A stretch of 64,000 nt of DNA from Cladophialophora immunda. Taxonomy: Eukaryota > Ascomycota > Eurotiomycetes > Chaetothyriales > Herpotrichiellaceae. The stretch lies in the NCBI RefSeq assembly GCF_000835495.1, contig NW_015622545.1, forward strand, positions 868,001-932,000. The letters run 5' to 3'. The notes beneath the pieces are model-generated. The model was not told the DNA's origin and did no database searches. It saw only the letters and a list, made by a program, of their open reading frames with translations. Positions 39,729 to 49,943 of the stretch are shown here, piece by piece. A program made the position numbers and the translations under genes. How positions within the stretch are numbered: position 1 is the first letter of the stretch; every line of letters starts with the position of its first letter.

Positions 39729-42700
39729 ATGGAGTCCCTTGACGATGCCGTCGACCACACTGTGGACGGCGAACATTCTTTCATCGACACGCGAAACCCT
39801 CAGACACCCAAGCCCGACCAGATCCGGAAGCCGTCCATGCCGCCAACCAGCGAGGCCGATACCTATCCTGCTCCCCCACCAAATTCGCCTATCGCCTTCG
39901 GTGTCGAGGTGGCCGGTGTGAGCCAGAAACGTCCTCGATCCCCCAACAGCCAGAAGGAGGCGGACAACCCAAAGAAGGCAAAGTGCGACGAGGGGCCTGT
40001 TGACGCCGTGGAAGTTGTGATGCATAGTCTGTCGCAGTGGAGCATCGAACAATCTTCAACCTTCGTCCATTGCGACCTGCCTATCCCCAGGGGTAGCACC
40101 CAAAAAAAATCGTCAACATGATCAAAGGCATCCAGTTCTTCGTCGAACAATTTCATTCGCTACTGGGGAGAAGAAGGGGGGGGGCGCTGTCCATCGAGAC
40201 CTCGCTCTTTCCACAATACACTATGCCGAAGGACTTGCACGAGAGACCTAGCGGCAGAAGTTGAGGCTGTATGATGTCCTCTAACAGTTGCATTCTGCAA
40301 CCGACATTGAAGTGCTGCCAACTCTGCGAAATGATGTGGGGGAAATTTCGGAGAATCCTGTCGGCACTGTGCCTCGAGGAGATCGTCGTGCTGCCGAAGC
40401 TGCTGACACTGACGGATATGGTCAAAGGAGGGCAGAATCAACATGAGATCGTGTCAGTGGCGATCGAGGCGCTGTCCCTCTTGCAGATTCCCGATGAGGA
40501 CGACTAAGGAAATCACGTCGGAGTGGGATGCACCTTGATTGCAACATGAGAAAGATGGCCACCACCGAGGGCGAGGTGCGCCCAACGCCCTTGAGCCTCC
40601 AGCTCCACCCACACACTGTTCTACAAGCCCCTTGCGTTCTCGCTGTTGGACCTGCGCTACGGCAACCCCCTACGGCATCAAAACCAGCATCTACAGCAGC
40701 GGAGTCCTCTCTCAGCATCGACGGCCTGGGAGGGAGCGACATCGAGAGCGCCTCCGAATCGGACGACACAGGGCGGGGACTCAACAAGGCGGATACATGG
40801 AGCTCCACTTTTTCCATGAACACGCTCCCGAAGTCCGACTTCGTTTTTGGCCACATCGAGACGTGCGAAGACGCAGTGGAGCACCCCAGGTCTGGGGCAG
40901 AGTTCTTCATGGGAGACTTCATCTCCGACTCTCTCCACAACGGGCCAGCTCCTGGGCGAATTTCGCGACGGAGTGGAAGGGGTCGCGGAAGCTATGCAGA
41001 TAAAAGCGACCTGGACGTTCGATATCGAGGCCAGATGCGAGCTCGGCCGCGTCCGTCTTTGCCTCATCTACCTCATGTGGTACGACATCGTCAAGTTAGT
41101 CAGGCCCAATATAACTGGCAAACGGCTCGGCGCCATAGTCCGACAAGACATGCGGCCCGTGCTCGCAGCCATCTACGGCGACAATATCGACGTGGTATGG
41201 AGCCACAAAATCACGCAGATTCAGATAGTAATCAAAACAAGGCTCTCGCCGAAGATGCAAGCATCCCGGTCGCAGCAGGAGAACCCGCCCAAAGTCAAGA
41301 AGAAAGTCAGGCTTGAAAAGCTGAAATATCGGATACACCCCAAAACTATGTGACGGCCAAGGTGAGGAGGACGAAGCTTATGAACAAGCGCAAGATGACC
41401 ACAGTGATGAGGCTCCCGAATTGCCACAACAACATCTGGAACTTGAGGTTGAAGATGGCAATTATGCTCTCTCCCTTGAGGAAGGCAGTCGACCCGGGGC
41501 CGAAGCTCAGGCAAAGACCGCAACAAGTGAACCCAGATGGACAGGGTCCTCCGAATGGTGATATAGAGTTGCAAGCTGGGTTACCTACTAAACACGTTCT
41601 GCCAACGCTACGGCGAATCTTCAGTCTTCATCCTTTAAAGCAAACTTTCCAACAAGTTGTGAGTCAACCTCGCCCGCCGCGCGATCGCCTCGCTCATCGC
41701 TGTGTTAGCATTTCCAATAGATTTAGCAAGTCGGGGGCAGCTTTCGAAGGTGCAATACGACACTTGGACGCGCTCGGATTGAGGGAAAAGGCCAGGGGAA
41801 ACGGGATCGATGAGATCGGGCGGGATTGTCGACGGCTGCTCAGCGAGGTATTCACGAGTCACTTCACAGCCTACATCGATAACAACACTCGCCCCCAGAC
41901 TGACGGAGTGAACCAAAGCACGTCACCTGTCGCAGCACGAGCCGTCAATCAGAGCTGGGGCGATGGTGGCGAGCCAGGTATGCCTGGCAAGGGATGCAAA
42001 ACTCACTCGCCCTCTCTAAGCGTCCGTCGACTTCCGCTTCCACGTCCAGCACCGTCACTACTACGAAGACGCCCTGCGCTCCAAACTCGACCGACGGGCG
42101 CTGTATCTGGTAGAGTCGGAAGGGAGCGCCTTCACACCTCGTCAAAAGCCGGTCCACACGAGCTGATCATCGCCACTACCATCGGCAGCTATGTGGGCTG
42201 AGTCCGAGCGTATCTTGGGCGGGCAGGTGCATGGTACGAATGTGCAGATGGGGCAGTTCAAAGGCATAGGGGATCCTGTTGACCGACGGTCTGGTTTGGG
42301 CACGAATCATAGTCGACGAGGCTCACCTAACCCGGAACATCGAGTCAAAATCTACCGGATCTTTAATTAACTGAGCAACAATGGGTGGCATTTACCTAAA
42401 TACGTCGCCGTGACGGCCATTCCCGGTCGATCAAGACCTTCGTGAGGCCCTGCACCGCCGCGAGCACCGTCACGTTGAAGCTCTCGCTCGCCGGCGTCCC
42501 CGCGTTTCTGGAGTCCAAGCAACCACTTCTCCGAATCAAGCAGAACGAAACCGCGCAGAACTTCTTCTCTCGTTCTTGCAAGCAATATCACAGCTTCGTC
42601 TACGGAAACTAGAAGTCAGCGGCACAGCTTCAGGACATTGGGATATCCATTTCAACCCCGTCAAACAACAATTCATCCTGTCGGAATGAGGACACGATAC

Positions 42701-43271
42701 ACTCACACGCAATATATCTCCCACCCGCCCTTCTCGACCTTGGCTTGCTGTTTGTTGGGTGCAGCTGCGAAACGGCGTCGAGGACACGATCACGCTGGTG
42801 AGGATGATCCAGCTGGTTTCCCCCAATATCGCGCAGCATCCCGACTGTGGGTACCGGAGACGGTACGTGAGCGAGGAGATGGCCGCGTTTGGATACAAGC
42901 ACGTCGAGAGGAGGAATTTGACCGCGGACGGGATGAAGAGCCTAGCCAGGGACAATGCGAACTTGAGGAAGGGACACATGATCCAACGGCACGACCGACC
43001 CATCCAAAATGGTAAGCAACTCGCCTGGGTACCTCCCTTCGACCGACTCGATGAGATGTTGCGTCAGAGGGGCGAGCTCCGAACATTCAAGTCTATCATC
43101 ACGAATTTGGCCCAGGACATAACGTACCAACCGGAAAAGCCGGTCGTCGTCACGGAATTCCCCATTATCTGTCTCTGCGTTAAGGCGGTAGGTGATCTAT
43201 ACATTATGTCGACGGATCGGGCCATCCTAACGTTCTCACCAACTCGTCCCGGGGACCAAATTACCAGATGA
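39729..43271 (+). pseudogene. SNF2-type helicase-like gene, multiply frameshifted
   Basis: Coding-like segments follow one another on the plus strand in changing frames: 39,729-40,100 (starts MESLDDAVDHTVDGEHSFID, basic QKRPRSPNSQKE stretch), 40,118-40,507, 40,528-40,940 (acidic, SIDGLGGSDIESASESDDTG), 40,940-41,240 (MWYDIVKLVRPNITGKRLGA), then an acidic stretch (GEEDEAYEQAQDDHSDEAPE), and at about 42,290-42,420 VWARIIVDEAHLTRNIES (DEAH, motif II) and SNNGWHLPKYVAVTAIP (motif III region). The final frame 42,759-43,271 ends with TFKSIITNLAQDITYQPEKP and VVVTEFPIICLCVKAVGDLY, resembling the start of the helicase C-terminal half. SNF2 proteins use ATP to move along DNA or displace proteins. The P-loop was not found. 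Two shifts coincide with A8 and G8 runs and could be sequencing errors; others cannot. Confidence 0.55.
39945..40100 (+). repeat. 156-bp coding segment, parental copy
   Basis: It encodes 52 codons (NSQKEADNPKKAKCDEG ... FVHCDLPIPRGST) of the SNF2-like gene. An identical-length copy lies at 44,889-45,044 with scattered substitutions and an open frame. Confidence 0.85.
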
Positions 43272-43707
43272 TCAGTATCAGCCATCTTTCAGGAGTTGTT
43301 GCCCCGTTGTCAGTCACGATGTGTACGCATATACGGCTTACCCTCCCGCTGATCATTCGATATCCATCAGCTGCGGTGCCGTGGAAAGCTAGGACACGCG
43401 AGGCTGTAAGGCTCCGCTGCTCTTGGTGACACAGCAGCATACCACACGCTGGTAGAGCGTCGGGTCTTGCCACCAATTTGTGTCACCCACTGACCGACTT
43501 CCTCGTCCCAAAACCCTCCGGCACACTTTGCCTGGACCATACGCTAGGATACAGCACCCATCATCCTGGCCCGCCATTTTATCCTGCATCTGTTGTCCGC
43601 GAGGCGCGAGGCTACCTTCATGATCACGTCCTCTGGTCTCGGGTTGTTGCCGATGGGCCCATTCCCCACCTCCTGTCCCACGAAAGGTGCCGTGCACGCC
43701 TTCCTAG
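43272..43707. other. unassigned, possible coding relic
   Basis: The plus-strand frame at 43,478-43,700 and the minus frames over the same region are open but mixed. No recognised motif. It may hold the rotten N-terminal part of the Mot1-like fragment. Confidence 0.25.
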
Positions 43708-44175
43708 GTGGGATTCCGGGAGAGCCTTGACGGAATCAACGTCAACGTCATTGAAAACACCCAGCCGTACGTGCGAAGCACACCGACCTCGACGCTGAGA
43801 ACCGATTGGACAAGTGGTGACGCCCATGGAGTTCTCCAGACTCTCTGTATCGTGGCAAACGATCATCACAGACGGGACGAGGAGTACGCCACGACCCAAG
43901 CTCGCGATATGAGGCGTTTACCGTCTCTGATTGTCTGTCCACCGACGCTCTCGGGCCATTGGCAACAGGAGATCCAGCAATACGCACCGTTTTGGAACTG
44001 TGTGGCGTACGTGGGACCAGCCATCGGACAGAATCAGCCGGCGTCCTTGACTCGAAAAAGCAGATGTTGTCATAACTTCCTCCGATGTGTGCAGAAACGA
44101 TGCCGACGATCCCACCAAGCCGCATCCAAGGTATTCCGGCTACATGTCATACCTGGGGAAGCTGGGGGAATGTCC
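43708..44175 (+). pseudogene. Mot1/BTAF1-like SNF2 ATPase fragment lacking its P-loop
   Basis: The frame contains AHGVLQTLCIVANDHHRRDE, then RRLPSLIVCPPTLSGHWQQE and YAPFWNCVAYVGP. After a frame change, ADVVITSSDVCRNDADDPTK follows. These are motifs Ia and Ib with the surrounding sequence of Mot1-type ATPases, which remove TATA-binding protein from DNA. Between HGV and LQTLC the family has the ATP-binding P-loop segment (D-x-MGLGKT); here it is absent without a frame change, so ATPase activity would be lost. Homology stops near 44,175 before the DEGH box. No start or C-terminal domain is present. Confidence 0.7.
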
Positions 44176-44888
44176 GTTGCTTCCATTACACTGATTATCA
44201 ACGATGAGAATCTCACCTTTGCTGCAACCTCGGCCGAATTTTCCCATTCGATAGGTCACTACTGGTAGGAATCGAAAGCAGGGAGTCCCACGCTTCGATC
44301 GCATGGACAAGAGTCCAATGTATGCAACAAGATCCATAAAACTGAGGCTCCCGGATGAACAACGATCGTACTACACAAATGAATCATCACTTGGCTCTGC
44401 ATATCAGACGGAACTTCAACTTTCCTAAACTCCCGGCTTTCACGCTCAGCTTTCTAAAGACCAATCTATATTTCACCTCGCTCGCCTCCATCGCAATCAG
44501 ACCTCGATCTTGCCCCCCTGTCAATACCTGACTACCATCGTCGAGTGTGCTACGACATCAGTGGTCGAGGGCTTATTCTTAAGCCGGTCGACCGCCTCCG
44601 CGACGACAAATGCCAGCCGAAGTCTCTCCTAGTTTATAGAAAAGCCCTGCCTGGGAATGCGAACCTGATAGGACCCCCACCTCTCTTTTCCTTTACTGCT
44701 CTCACGCTATTTCGCCAGGCCCCCCGGCATTCGAGACGGCGCCTAGCGTCCTTGAGCCAGCAGCGACTGCTGAAAAGGTGGTTGCGCTCGCTTCCCTCAC
44801 CCTCGCGTGATGTTGGAGGGGGCTTTTGTGGATTTGGGTGGGAAGGCGTGCGTCCGGTTGTCCGGCGAGGCGTCGGGTGACCTTGGAC
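44176..44888. other. unassigned, ends in the duplicated segment
   Basis: Short frames only. The plus frame from 44,545 is Arg/Leu-rich without a domain. Nothing assignable before the copied SNF2 segment at 44,889. Confidence 0.3.
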
Positions 44889-45044
44889 AACAGCCAGAAG
44901 GAGGCGGACAACCCAAAGAAGGCAAAGTGCGACGAGGGGCTTGCGGACGCCGTGGACGTTGTGACGCGCAGTCTGTCGCAATCGAGCATCGAACCATTTG
45001 CAACATTCGTCCATTGCGACCTGCCTATCCCCAGGGGTAGCACC
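44889..45044 (+). repeat. 156-bp coding segment, second copy (gene fragment)
   Basis: It matches 39,945-40,100 at equal length. The protein reads NSQKEADNPKKAKCDEGLAD ... FVHCDLPIPRGST, so the reading frame is conserved with several amino acid changes. The rest of the SNF2-like gene is absent and modular repeat starts about 40 bp downstream. Confidence 0.85.
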
Positions 45045-45084
45045 AAAAACACGTCCATGTCCTCCGTGTGATAAGCTGGCCAGA

Positions 45085-45850
45085 GAAGACTTCCAGAATT
45101 GCAACTTTGGGCACTCAGGCACTCCTGAACTTTGAACTTTTCCCTGGCACCCAGCTCTCAGCGCTCAGCTCTCAGCTCTCAGCAGCACACTCGCAGAACT
45201 GGAACTTGATTCTCGATGCAGACTCGCTAGCTCACCCACTGCCACTGCGCCATACTGTGTTTTGTTTTGTTGGTCCTGTTCACCATGTTCGCTCGCTCGC
45301 TTTTGCGACACAAGAACGGATGAGATGTTGTTGAAGCTCGACCGTGCCACCCGCCGCATGTCTTGTCGCCCACTTGATTCCGTGCTTGCGTGGTTGCGGG
45401 CGTGTCGGAATTGAATTCCGTAGACTTGGGCGTGGGCGTGGGCGTGGTTGTGGGAGTTGATTTCCGCGGGCGTCGGCGTCGGCGTGGCCACTTGAACTTG
45501 AACTTTTGTCAGGGGAGAACAAAAACTTGGGCCTGTTTGCACCCACTCGCAGGACTGGACTTGACTTTGTTCGTCACTCACTCGCTGGGCTCACTGGGCT
45601 CGCTATGCTGTGTTTTGTTCACCATGTTGACCATGTTCGCTTGATTGATCGATCGACCGCTCGCTCGCTTGTTCGCCCGCCATCTGTCGTGCACCAGCTT
45701 GATTGTGGATTTGCGTAGTTGTCGGAATTCATGTCCGGGGCCACTGGCCACTGGCCACTTTCCGTTGTCAGGCAAAAACCCTTGGTCGTTTGCAAGCCCC
45801 CAGATTGCGCATATTTGAGTGCAAAGTCCGCCAAGGGAATGGATTGAGGA
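45085..45850. repeat. modular repeat block 12 (J, inverted B, two inverted A)
   Basis: J: CAACTTTGGGCACTCAGGCA, GCTCTCAGCGCTCAGCTCTC. Inverted B: GGAACTTGATTCTCGATGCA near 45,200. First inverted A: GTTCACCATGTTCGCTCGCT, CGTGCCACCCGCCGCATGTC, TGGGCGTGGGCGTGG to about 45,545. Second inverted A (45,590-45,850): CACCATGTTGACCATGTTCG, GATCGATCGACCGCTCGCTC, CTGGCCACTGGCCACTTTCC, the near-identical inverse of 26,300-26,520. Confidence 0.85.
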
Positions 45851-46544
45851 GGGTGTTGTGTAGTGGCAGCGGTCTCACTCCGACAACAACGGGTGGTCTT
45901 GTTGCAGGTGGACGGCGACCCCAATACGTCAGATTGGCCATTGAGCTATTGCATTGGGTGCCTGTTCTGGGAATCCACGCTTCGCTGCGGTGGCTTCGTC
46001 GGGCGTTTCAAGCTGGATGCCGTCAAATGGACTCGATGACCGGGCTCAGGTGGCGTCCTTGAGCCGGGGTGCTGGAGCCAGCGTCTTCCCTGGGGTTGGC
46101 CTTTGCTTTGTCAGTACGGCGCAAAACAAGGAGAAACTCGAGACGAGGAAACGAACTTGGTAGTGGGTACCACCCTGGATCGCAGTCCGACGGAGACTGG
46201 TCTTGACCGGCATCACTGAACCTCCTCTTGGCTGTAGGACACCCGTATCGATCTGGATGAAAGCCCATGGCTCCGCGCCGCGCCGCTTGGAGAGGAAAAG
46301 CAAGGGGTAAGCTACTGCAGTTGCAGCCACAAGTTATGATGTTTAAGTCGTTGGCGTTGAGGTACTTCTCGAGGGGCATAATCTGCAATGCATAGGTATC
46401 CAGCAGATATAGCGACATCTCCATCAAGGATGGCCATTTGGCCACCGTAGTAATAGTCGAAGCAGCAGGCGGCGGCGCCCTTGGTATGGAAGAATTTTTT
46501 CCTTCGAACGTTAAAACCGCCGGTCGGACCAGGATTGTTGGGGG
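45851..46544 (-). other. decayed coding sequence, minus strand
   Basis: Minus frames at about 46,540-46,315 (GAAACCFDYYYGGQMAILDG; ISAGYLCIADYAPREVPQ) and 46,310-46,030 look protein-like, in two frames, with no domain recognised. Module A starts immediately on the left in that strand's sense (46,545), so the piece is truncated by the repeat. Confidence 0.35.
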
Positions 46545-46910
46545 GAGTAAGTTTGGAAGAGAGCAGGTTTGTAGGTTTGCAAGCTGGAGGATTTGCAGTT
46601 TTGCAGTTTTGCAAGGGGGCATGTGAGTTGTGCACAACGGAGTGCAAACGGCCCAAGTCAAGTGGAGAGGCCACGCCCACGGAATTCCCACAAGCACGCA
46701 ATCAAGTTGGCTGCAAGACGTGAGCGAGTGGGTGGGTGAGTGAGTCTGCGTCGAGCACAAAGTCCAATTCCAAGGGGGGCGCTGCTGAGTGCTGAGTGCT
46801 GGGGTAGTTTGCGTTGCACTGGCTGCGGTACACTGACTGACTGCGCTGCGATTCTGTGCGGAACCTTTGGGCTGAGCAGGTAGAGCAGGGCATAATATAC
46901 CAACGCAGAG
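46545..46910 (+). repeat. modular repeat block 13 (A-B-C)
   Basis: A: GGTTTGTAGGTTTGCAAGCT, GTGCAAACGGCCCAAGTCAA, GGAATTCCCACAAGCACGCA, GTTGGCTGCAAGACGTG. B: TCTGCGTCGAGCACAAAGTC near 46,745. C: TTCTGTGCGGAACCTTTGGG near 46,850. D follows at 47,150 after an inserted fragment. Confidence 0.85.
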
Positions 46911-47029
46911 CAGGCATCGCAGGCTGGGCGAGAGCGCACCGAGGCCGGATGTAGGGTGCTGATATGTTGAGGGGACTTGGATCGAAAAGACACCCACTCT
47001 ATCGCCTCGTCGTTGATGCAACATCATGG

Positions 47030-47190
47030 TAGATTCATTCGCCTCCCACTTGATATCCTTCTCTTTTACAGCGCTCGAATCCGGCTCGCCGTAGAATAGG
47101 GTAGACCAGAGTGAGCAGGCCGAGCAGGCTGAGGTGGCAGGCTGAGTAGAAGAGGGTGCCAACGCTACCGGCGTCGGCCAAAGGGCCTTC
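47030..47190. repeat. gene scrap plus module D, inverted copy of 60,185-60,300
   Basis: ATTCGCCTCCCACTTGATAT, CAGCGCTCGAATCCGGCTCG, CAGAGTGAGCAGGC and GGGTGCCAACGCTACCGGCG match the reverse complement of 60,185-60,300. The shared non-module part encodes EPDSSAxKEKDIKWEANx in the right frame, so it is a captured scrap travelling with D. Confidence 0.8.
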
Positions 47191-48245
47191 GAGTGTGCTT
47201 TATGGCCAAATCCTCATCTGCACCGACATGCCGAGTCCCCTTTTCACGGCGCTCCCCACCCACATGGTGCCCTGCGGCCAAGCAGATCATTATGCTCTCC
47301 TCGCCCATATTCCACTTGTCCTTGCAGTTCATGAACCTACGCGGGTAGTTGTTCCTGAACGAGAACCTGTCCATTGCCTGCCTATCATCATGACCGTGCA
47401 CCCGCCGCTGTTCACCCTTCGTCAACCACGACCCGTTCGTGAACAGGTTTCTGTACATCGGCATGTACATCGATACCTCCGCCCTTGTCGGCCCCTCCCT
47501 GTACGTGCGTATGTTTTTGAACGTGATCAGGTACATTCTCCCCCTGCGCCGCTGACATTCAGGCCCAGGGGGTTTTTTGACGGCCCCGAAGCCGCCTGAC
47601 CTTCTGGACCATCTAAGCCCGCAAGTTCTCTCCTCCCACGAGAAAGGCCAAGACACCCACAACCAAGGATATCACACCCGTGACCACCACGCATTGCATG
47701 GGGGTGGTCCAGGATGATGGTGATGCTGCCTATAGGATCGAGGTCTCCGTCTCCGCGAAGGGTCTCTTTTGCTCCGTGGTCCCGGGTGCGACTGGCATCG
47801 ACGACTCTCCCGTCAGGGAGTACGTGCATACCGATCGTCTTGCTGGCGAGATGGAGCACATTTCGGGCTCAGGATGTGATGCTGTAGTAGACCATGGTTG
47901 GGGTGATAGCGTCAAGAGGCTTGATGTGCAATCAAAGGCGGCCATGGAGAGCGAGGTCGGTGATCGAGGTTTCCTCCGTTCTCGATAGCATCCAAGATGC
48001 ATTCTCTATAATTCCTTTCTCTTCTTGAACTCCACCACCCGTGTGATCTGGGAACTCGTGGGCCCGTCAGATCCAGCTCTTCTTCCAAAGCAAGTAGGCA
48101 CGGCGGAGGAGGTATCGGTTCGACGGACCGACAGTCACGTCGTTCAGGGAGATTCTTCGAGGGACAACGTGCATTGTAGGTCGGAAGTTCGACCAGGACT
48201 TGATATATTCTCAATATCTCGTGGGGCTTCCATGAAGCCAACATG
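47191..48245 (-). pseudogene. decayed gene, minus strand, possible membrane protein
   Basis: Minus-strand pieces in changing frames: about 48,241-47,912 (HEILRIYQVLVELPTYNARC; NYRECILDAIENGGNLDHRP), 48,002-47,730 (RRSVCTYSLTGESSMPVAPG), a hydrophobic span near 47,705-47,640 (MQCVVVTGVISLVVGVLAFL) consistent with one transmembrane segment, and 47,560-47,165 (TFKNIRTYREGPTRAEVSMY; MDRFSFRNNYPRRFMNC). No family recognised. Introns could account for some frame changes, but I see no clear splice sites. Confidence 0.35.
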
Positions 48246-48254
48246 ACTGCTGCG

Positions 48255-48605
48255 CGAGGGGTGGCAGCGCAGTCAGTGAGTGAAGGGGCAGTGAGTGCAG
48301 CGAGTGCAGAGAGTTGGGCACTGAGGCACCCAGTAGGCCAGAGGGCACTTCTGGAGTTTCGAGACTCGCTCACTCGCCTTCGCAAGCTATCGATGGATGG
48401 GATAAGATGTTGTTCAAGCTCGACCGTGCCACCCGCCGCATGTCTTGCAGCCAACTTGATTGCGTGCTTGTGTGCTTGCGTACTTATCGGAATTCTGAGG
48501 GCGTGGGCGTAGGCGTGGCTACTTGAACTTGAACTTGAACTTTTGTCTGGGGGAAGGGGGGAGAGGGGGTCAAAACACTTGAGATGTGTGCACCCTATCA
48601 CGTGT
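48255..48605 (-). repeat. modular repeat block 14 (J-like, inverted A)
   Basis: CAGCGCAGTCAGTGAGTGAA and GGGCACTGAGGCACCCAGTA (J-like), then inverted A: CGTGCCACCCGCCGCATGTC, CAGCCAACTTGATTGCGTGC, TGGGCGTAGGCGTGGCTACT, GTCAAAACACTTGAGATGTG. Confidence 0.8.
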
Positions 48606-49010
48606 ACCAAGCCCTACTACAACTGCACATGGGACAGGCTCGAGGGCGATGCCGCCTTCTTTTTGAAGTTACAACTTATATTCTCTCACCACCGAAACTT
48701 CTATTGTCACATACACCGCCATGAGCTTCCGCATGAGCTTGTGAAAGAAAAAAAACAAGAAAAACAAAAATCGCAGTGCTGCAGCGTCCTCAGGGACTTT
48801 GGACTTGCGTCCCCTCTCGGCCTCTAAACCGCGTCTTGTCGTGATATCACTTCCCCACTTCCTGAGACTTGCCAACAGATGAACGACGCACTTGGGGTTA
48901 GGAGCAGATGGTCTTTGCTACGTCGACTTCTTGCCTCTATACAGAAGAAGAGTCCTCAACACGTAGGTCTCATCGAAAGAGTTAGATATCCTTAAAATGC
49001 CTAAGAACTA
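48606..49010. other. upstream region of the F-box gene
   Basis: An A-rich run near 48,745-48,770 and no convincing coding signal. It probably contains the promoter and 5' leader of the F-box gene, but no TATA box or clear pyrimidine tract can be assigned. Confidence 0.3.
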
Positions 49011-49943
49011 ATGAAGGGGTCACAAAAGGGCACAGCCGTCACAGCCGTCACAGCCGACACAGCAGAGCAACAAAACCATTATGACCACAATCCGCTCCTC
49101 GATCTTCCCAACGAGCTAGTCCTCACGGTTGCGAGCTTTCTGGACCAGGAGTCTCAGCTCCTGCTGAGCCTCTCGTGTCGACGACTTCGTGTTCTTCTCA
49201 ACTCCCACCTCGACATGGCGCTTGGTGATGATAGGGCCACCAAGGTGCGGTTTCTACAACTTCTGGAATTCTTCCAGTACGATTGTCCGCGTGCCAACCA
49301 CCACCTGGTTGCGGATATACTAGTATCATGCGGTCAGTTTATCCAAGCAGGAGACAAGAAATATGTCTGGGTGAGGCGTGGAGTGGTCGACCTGATCTTA
49401 CGAGCCTACGAGCATGGGCCCCCTCACGGCTTACCTGTATCTTTCTTGAACATGAGCGGTCATGATCACCACGGCGTTTCTCGAACGAACGAGGCACGGT
49501 TGGTGGACGGTCAACTTATACTGGCCAGTCGAATGGAGGTGGAGGCAGAGTCGGGACTTGAAGTGAAGGTGATGGCGCGCCTCTTCCTCCCGAATATATG
49601 CCTGCATCTATGTGCCACTGCAGGGGTCATCGACAAGATATGGCAGACCTTCGAGCAAGCCGTCGCAAGCATGATAGTAGGCTCGGAGAAATCCGAAGTG
49701 TTCAAGTGTCCCTTCTGCGAAACTGACCACCAAGTGCACGTGAAGAAGACCGCGGGGAATCGGGCAAGGATCGTTCTGAATGTTTGGAGAAACTACGGAC
49801 GACGATACGGGAACAGGCTGTCGACTGAGCAGATCTTTCATCGAGACCCAGCGTTGCGGCTTGATACCGATACAGTCTCGCAGAGGGATGTGCGAGCGGC
49901 CTTTGAGTCTAAAACGGAGTGTATTCCAAGTATGGAGACATAG
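49011..49943 (+). CDS. F-box protein, 310 residues
   Basis: The frame opens at ATG and runs 310 codons without damage. Residues about 29-66 form an F-box (LLDLPNELVLTVASFLDQES, then SCRRLRVLL), which binds Skp1 in SCF ubiquitin ligases. The remainder is fungal-type with no LRR, WD40 or kelch repeats. It holds a Cys/His cluster at 233-240 (CPFCETDH) that may bind a metal, and a basic C-terminal stretch (VWRNYGRRYGNRL). The N-terminal TAVTAVTAD is encoded by a 9-bp tandem repeat (ACAGCCGTC). No intron is needed. The substrate is unknown. This is one of the few intact genes in the window. Confidence 0.75.
   Translation: MKGSQKGTAVTAVTADTAEQQNHYDHNPLLDLPNELVLTVASFLDQESQLLLSLSCRRLRVLLNSHLDMALGDDRATKVRFLQLLEFFQYDCPRANHHLVADILVSCGQFIQAGDKKYVWVRRGVVDLILRAYEHGPPHGLPVSFLNMSGHDHHGVSRTNEARLVDGQLILASRMEVEAESGLEVKVMARLFLPNICLHLCATAGVIDKIWQTFEQAVASMIVGSEKSEVFKCPFCETDHQVHVKKTAGNRARIVLNVWRNYGRRYGNRLSTEQIFHRDPALRLDTDTVSQRDVRAAFESKTECIPSMET

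Noticed and set aside
41350..42201. 283-codon plus-strand frame as an independent gene
   Set aside because: The acidic, protein-like signal at its start lies in another frame, continuous in character with the SNF2-like pseudogene. The frame itself is Arg/Pro-rich shadow sequence.
46023..47162. 379-codon minus-strand frame
   Set aside because: It runs through modules C, B and A plus a gene scrap and unrelated flanking sequence. The part with the best coding character (46,315-46,540) is in a different frame.
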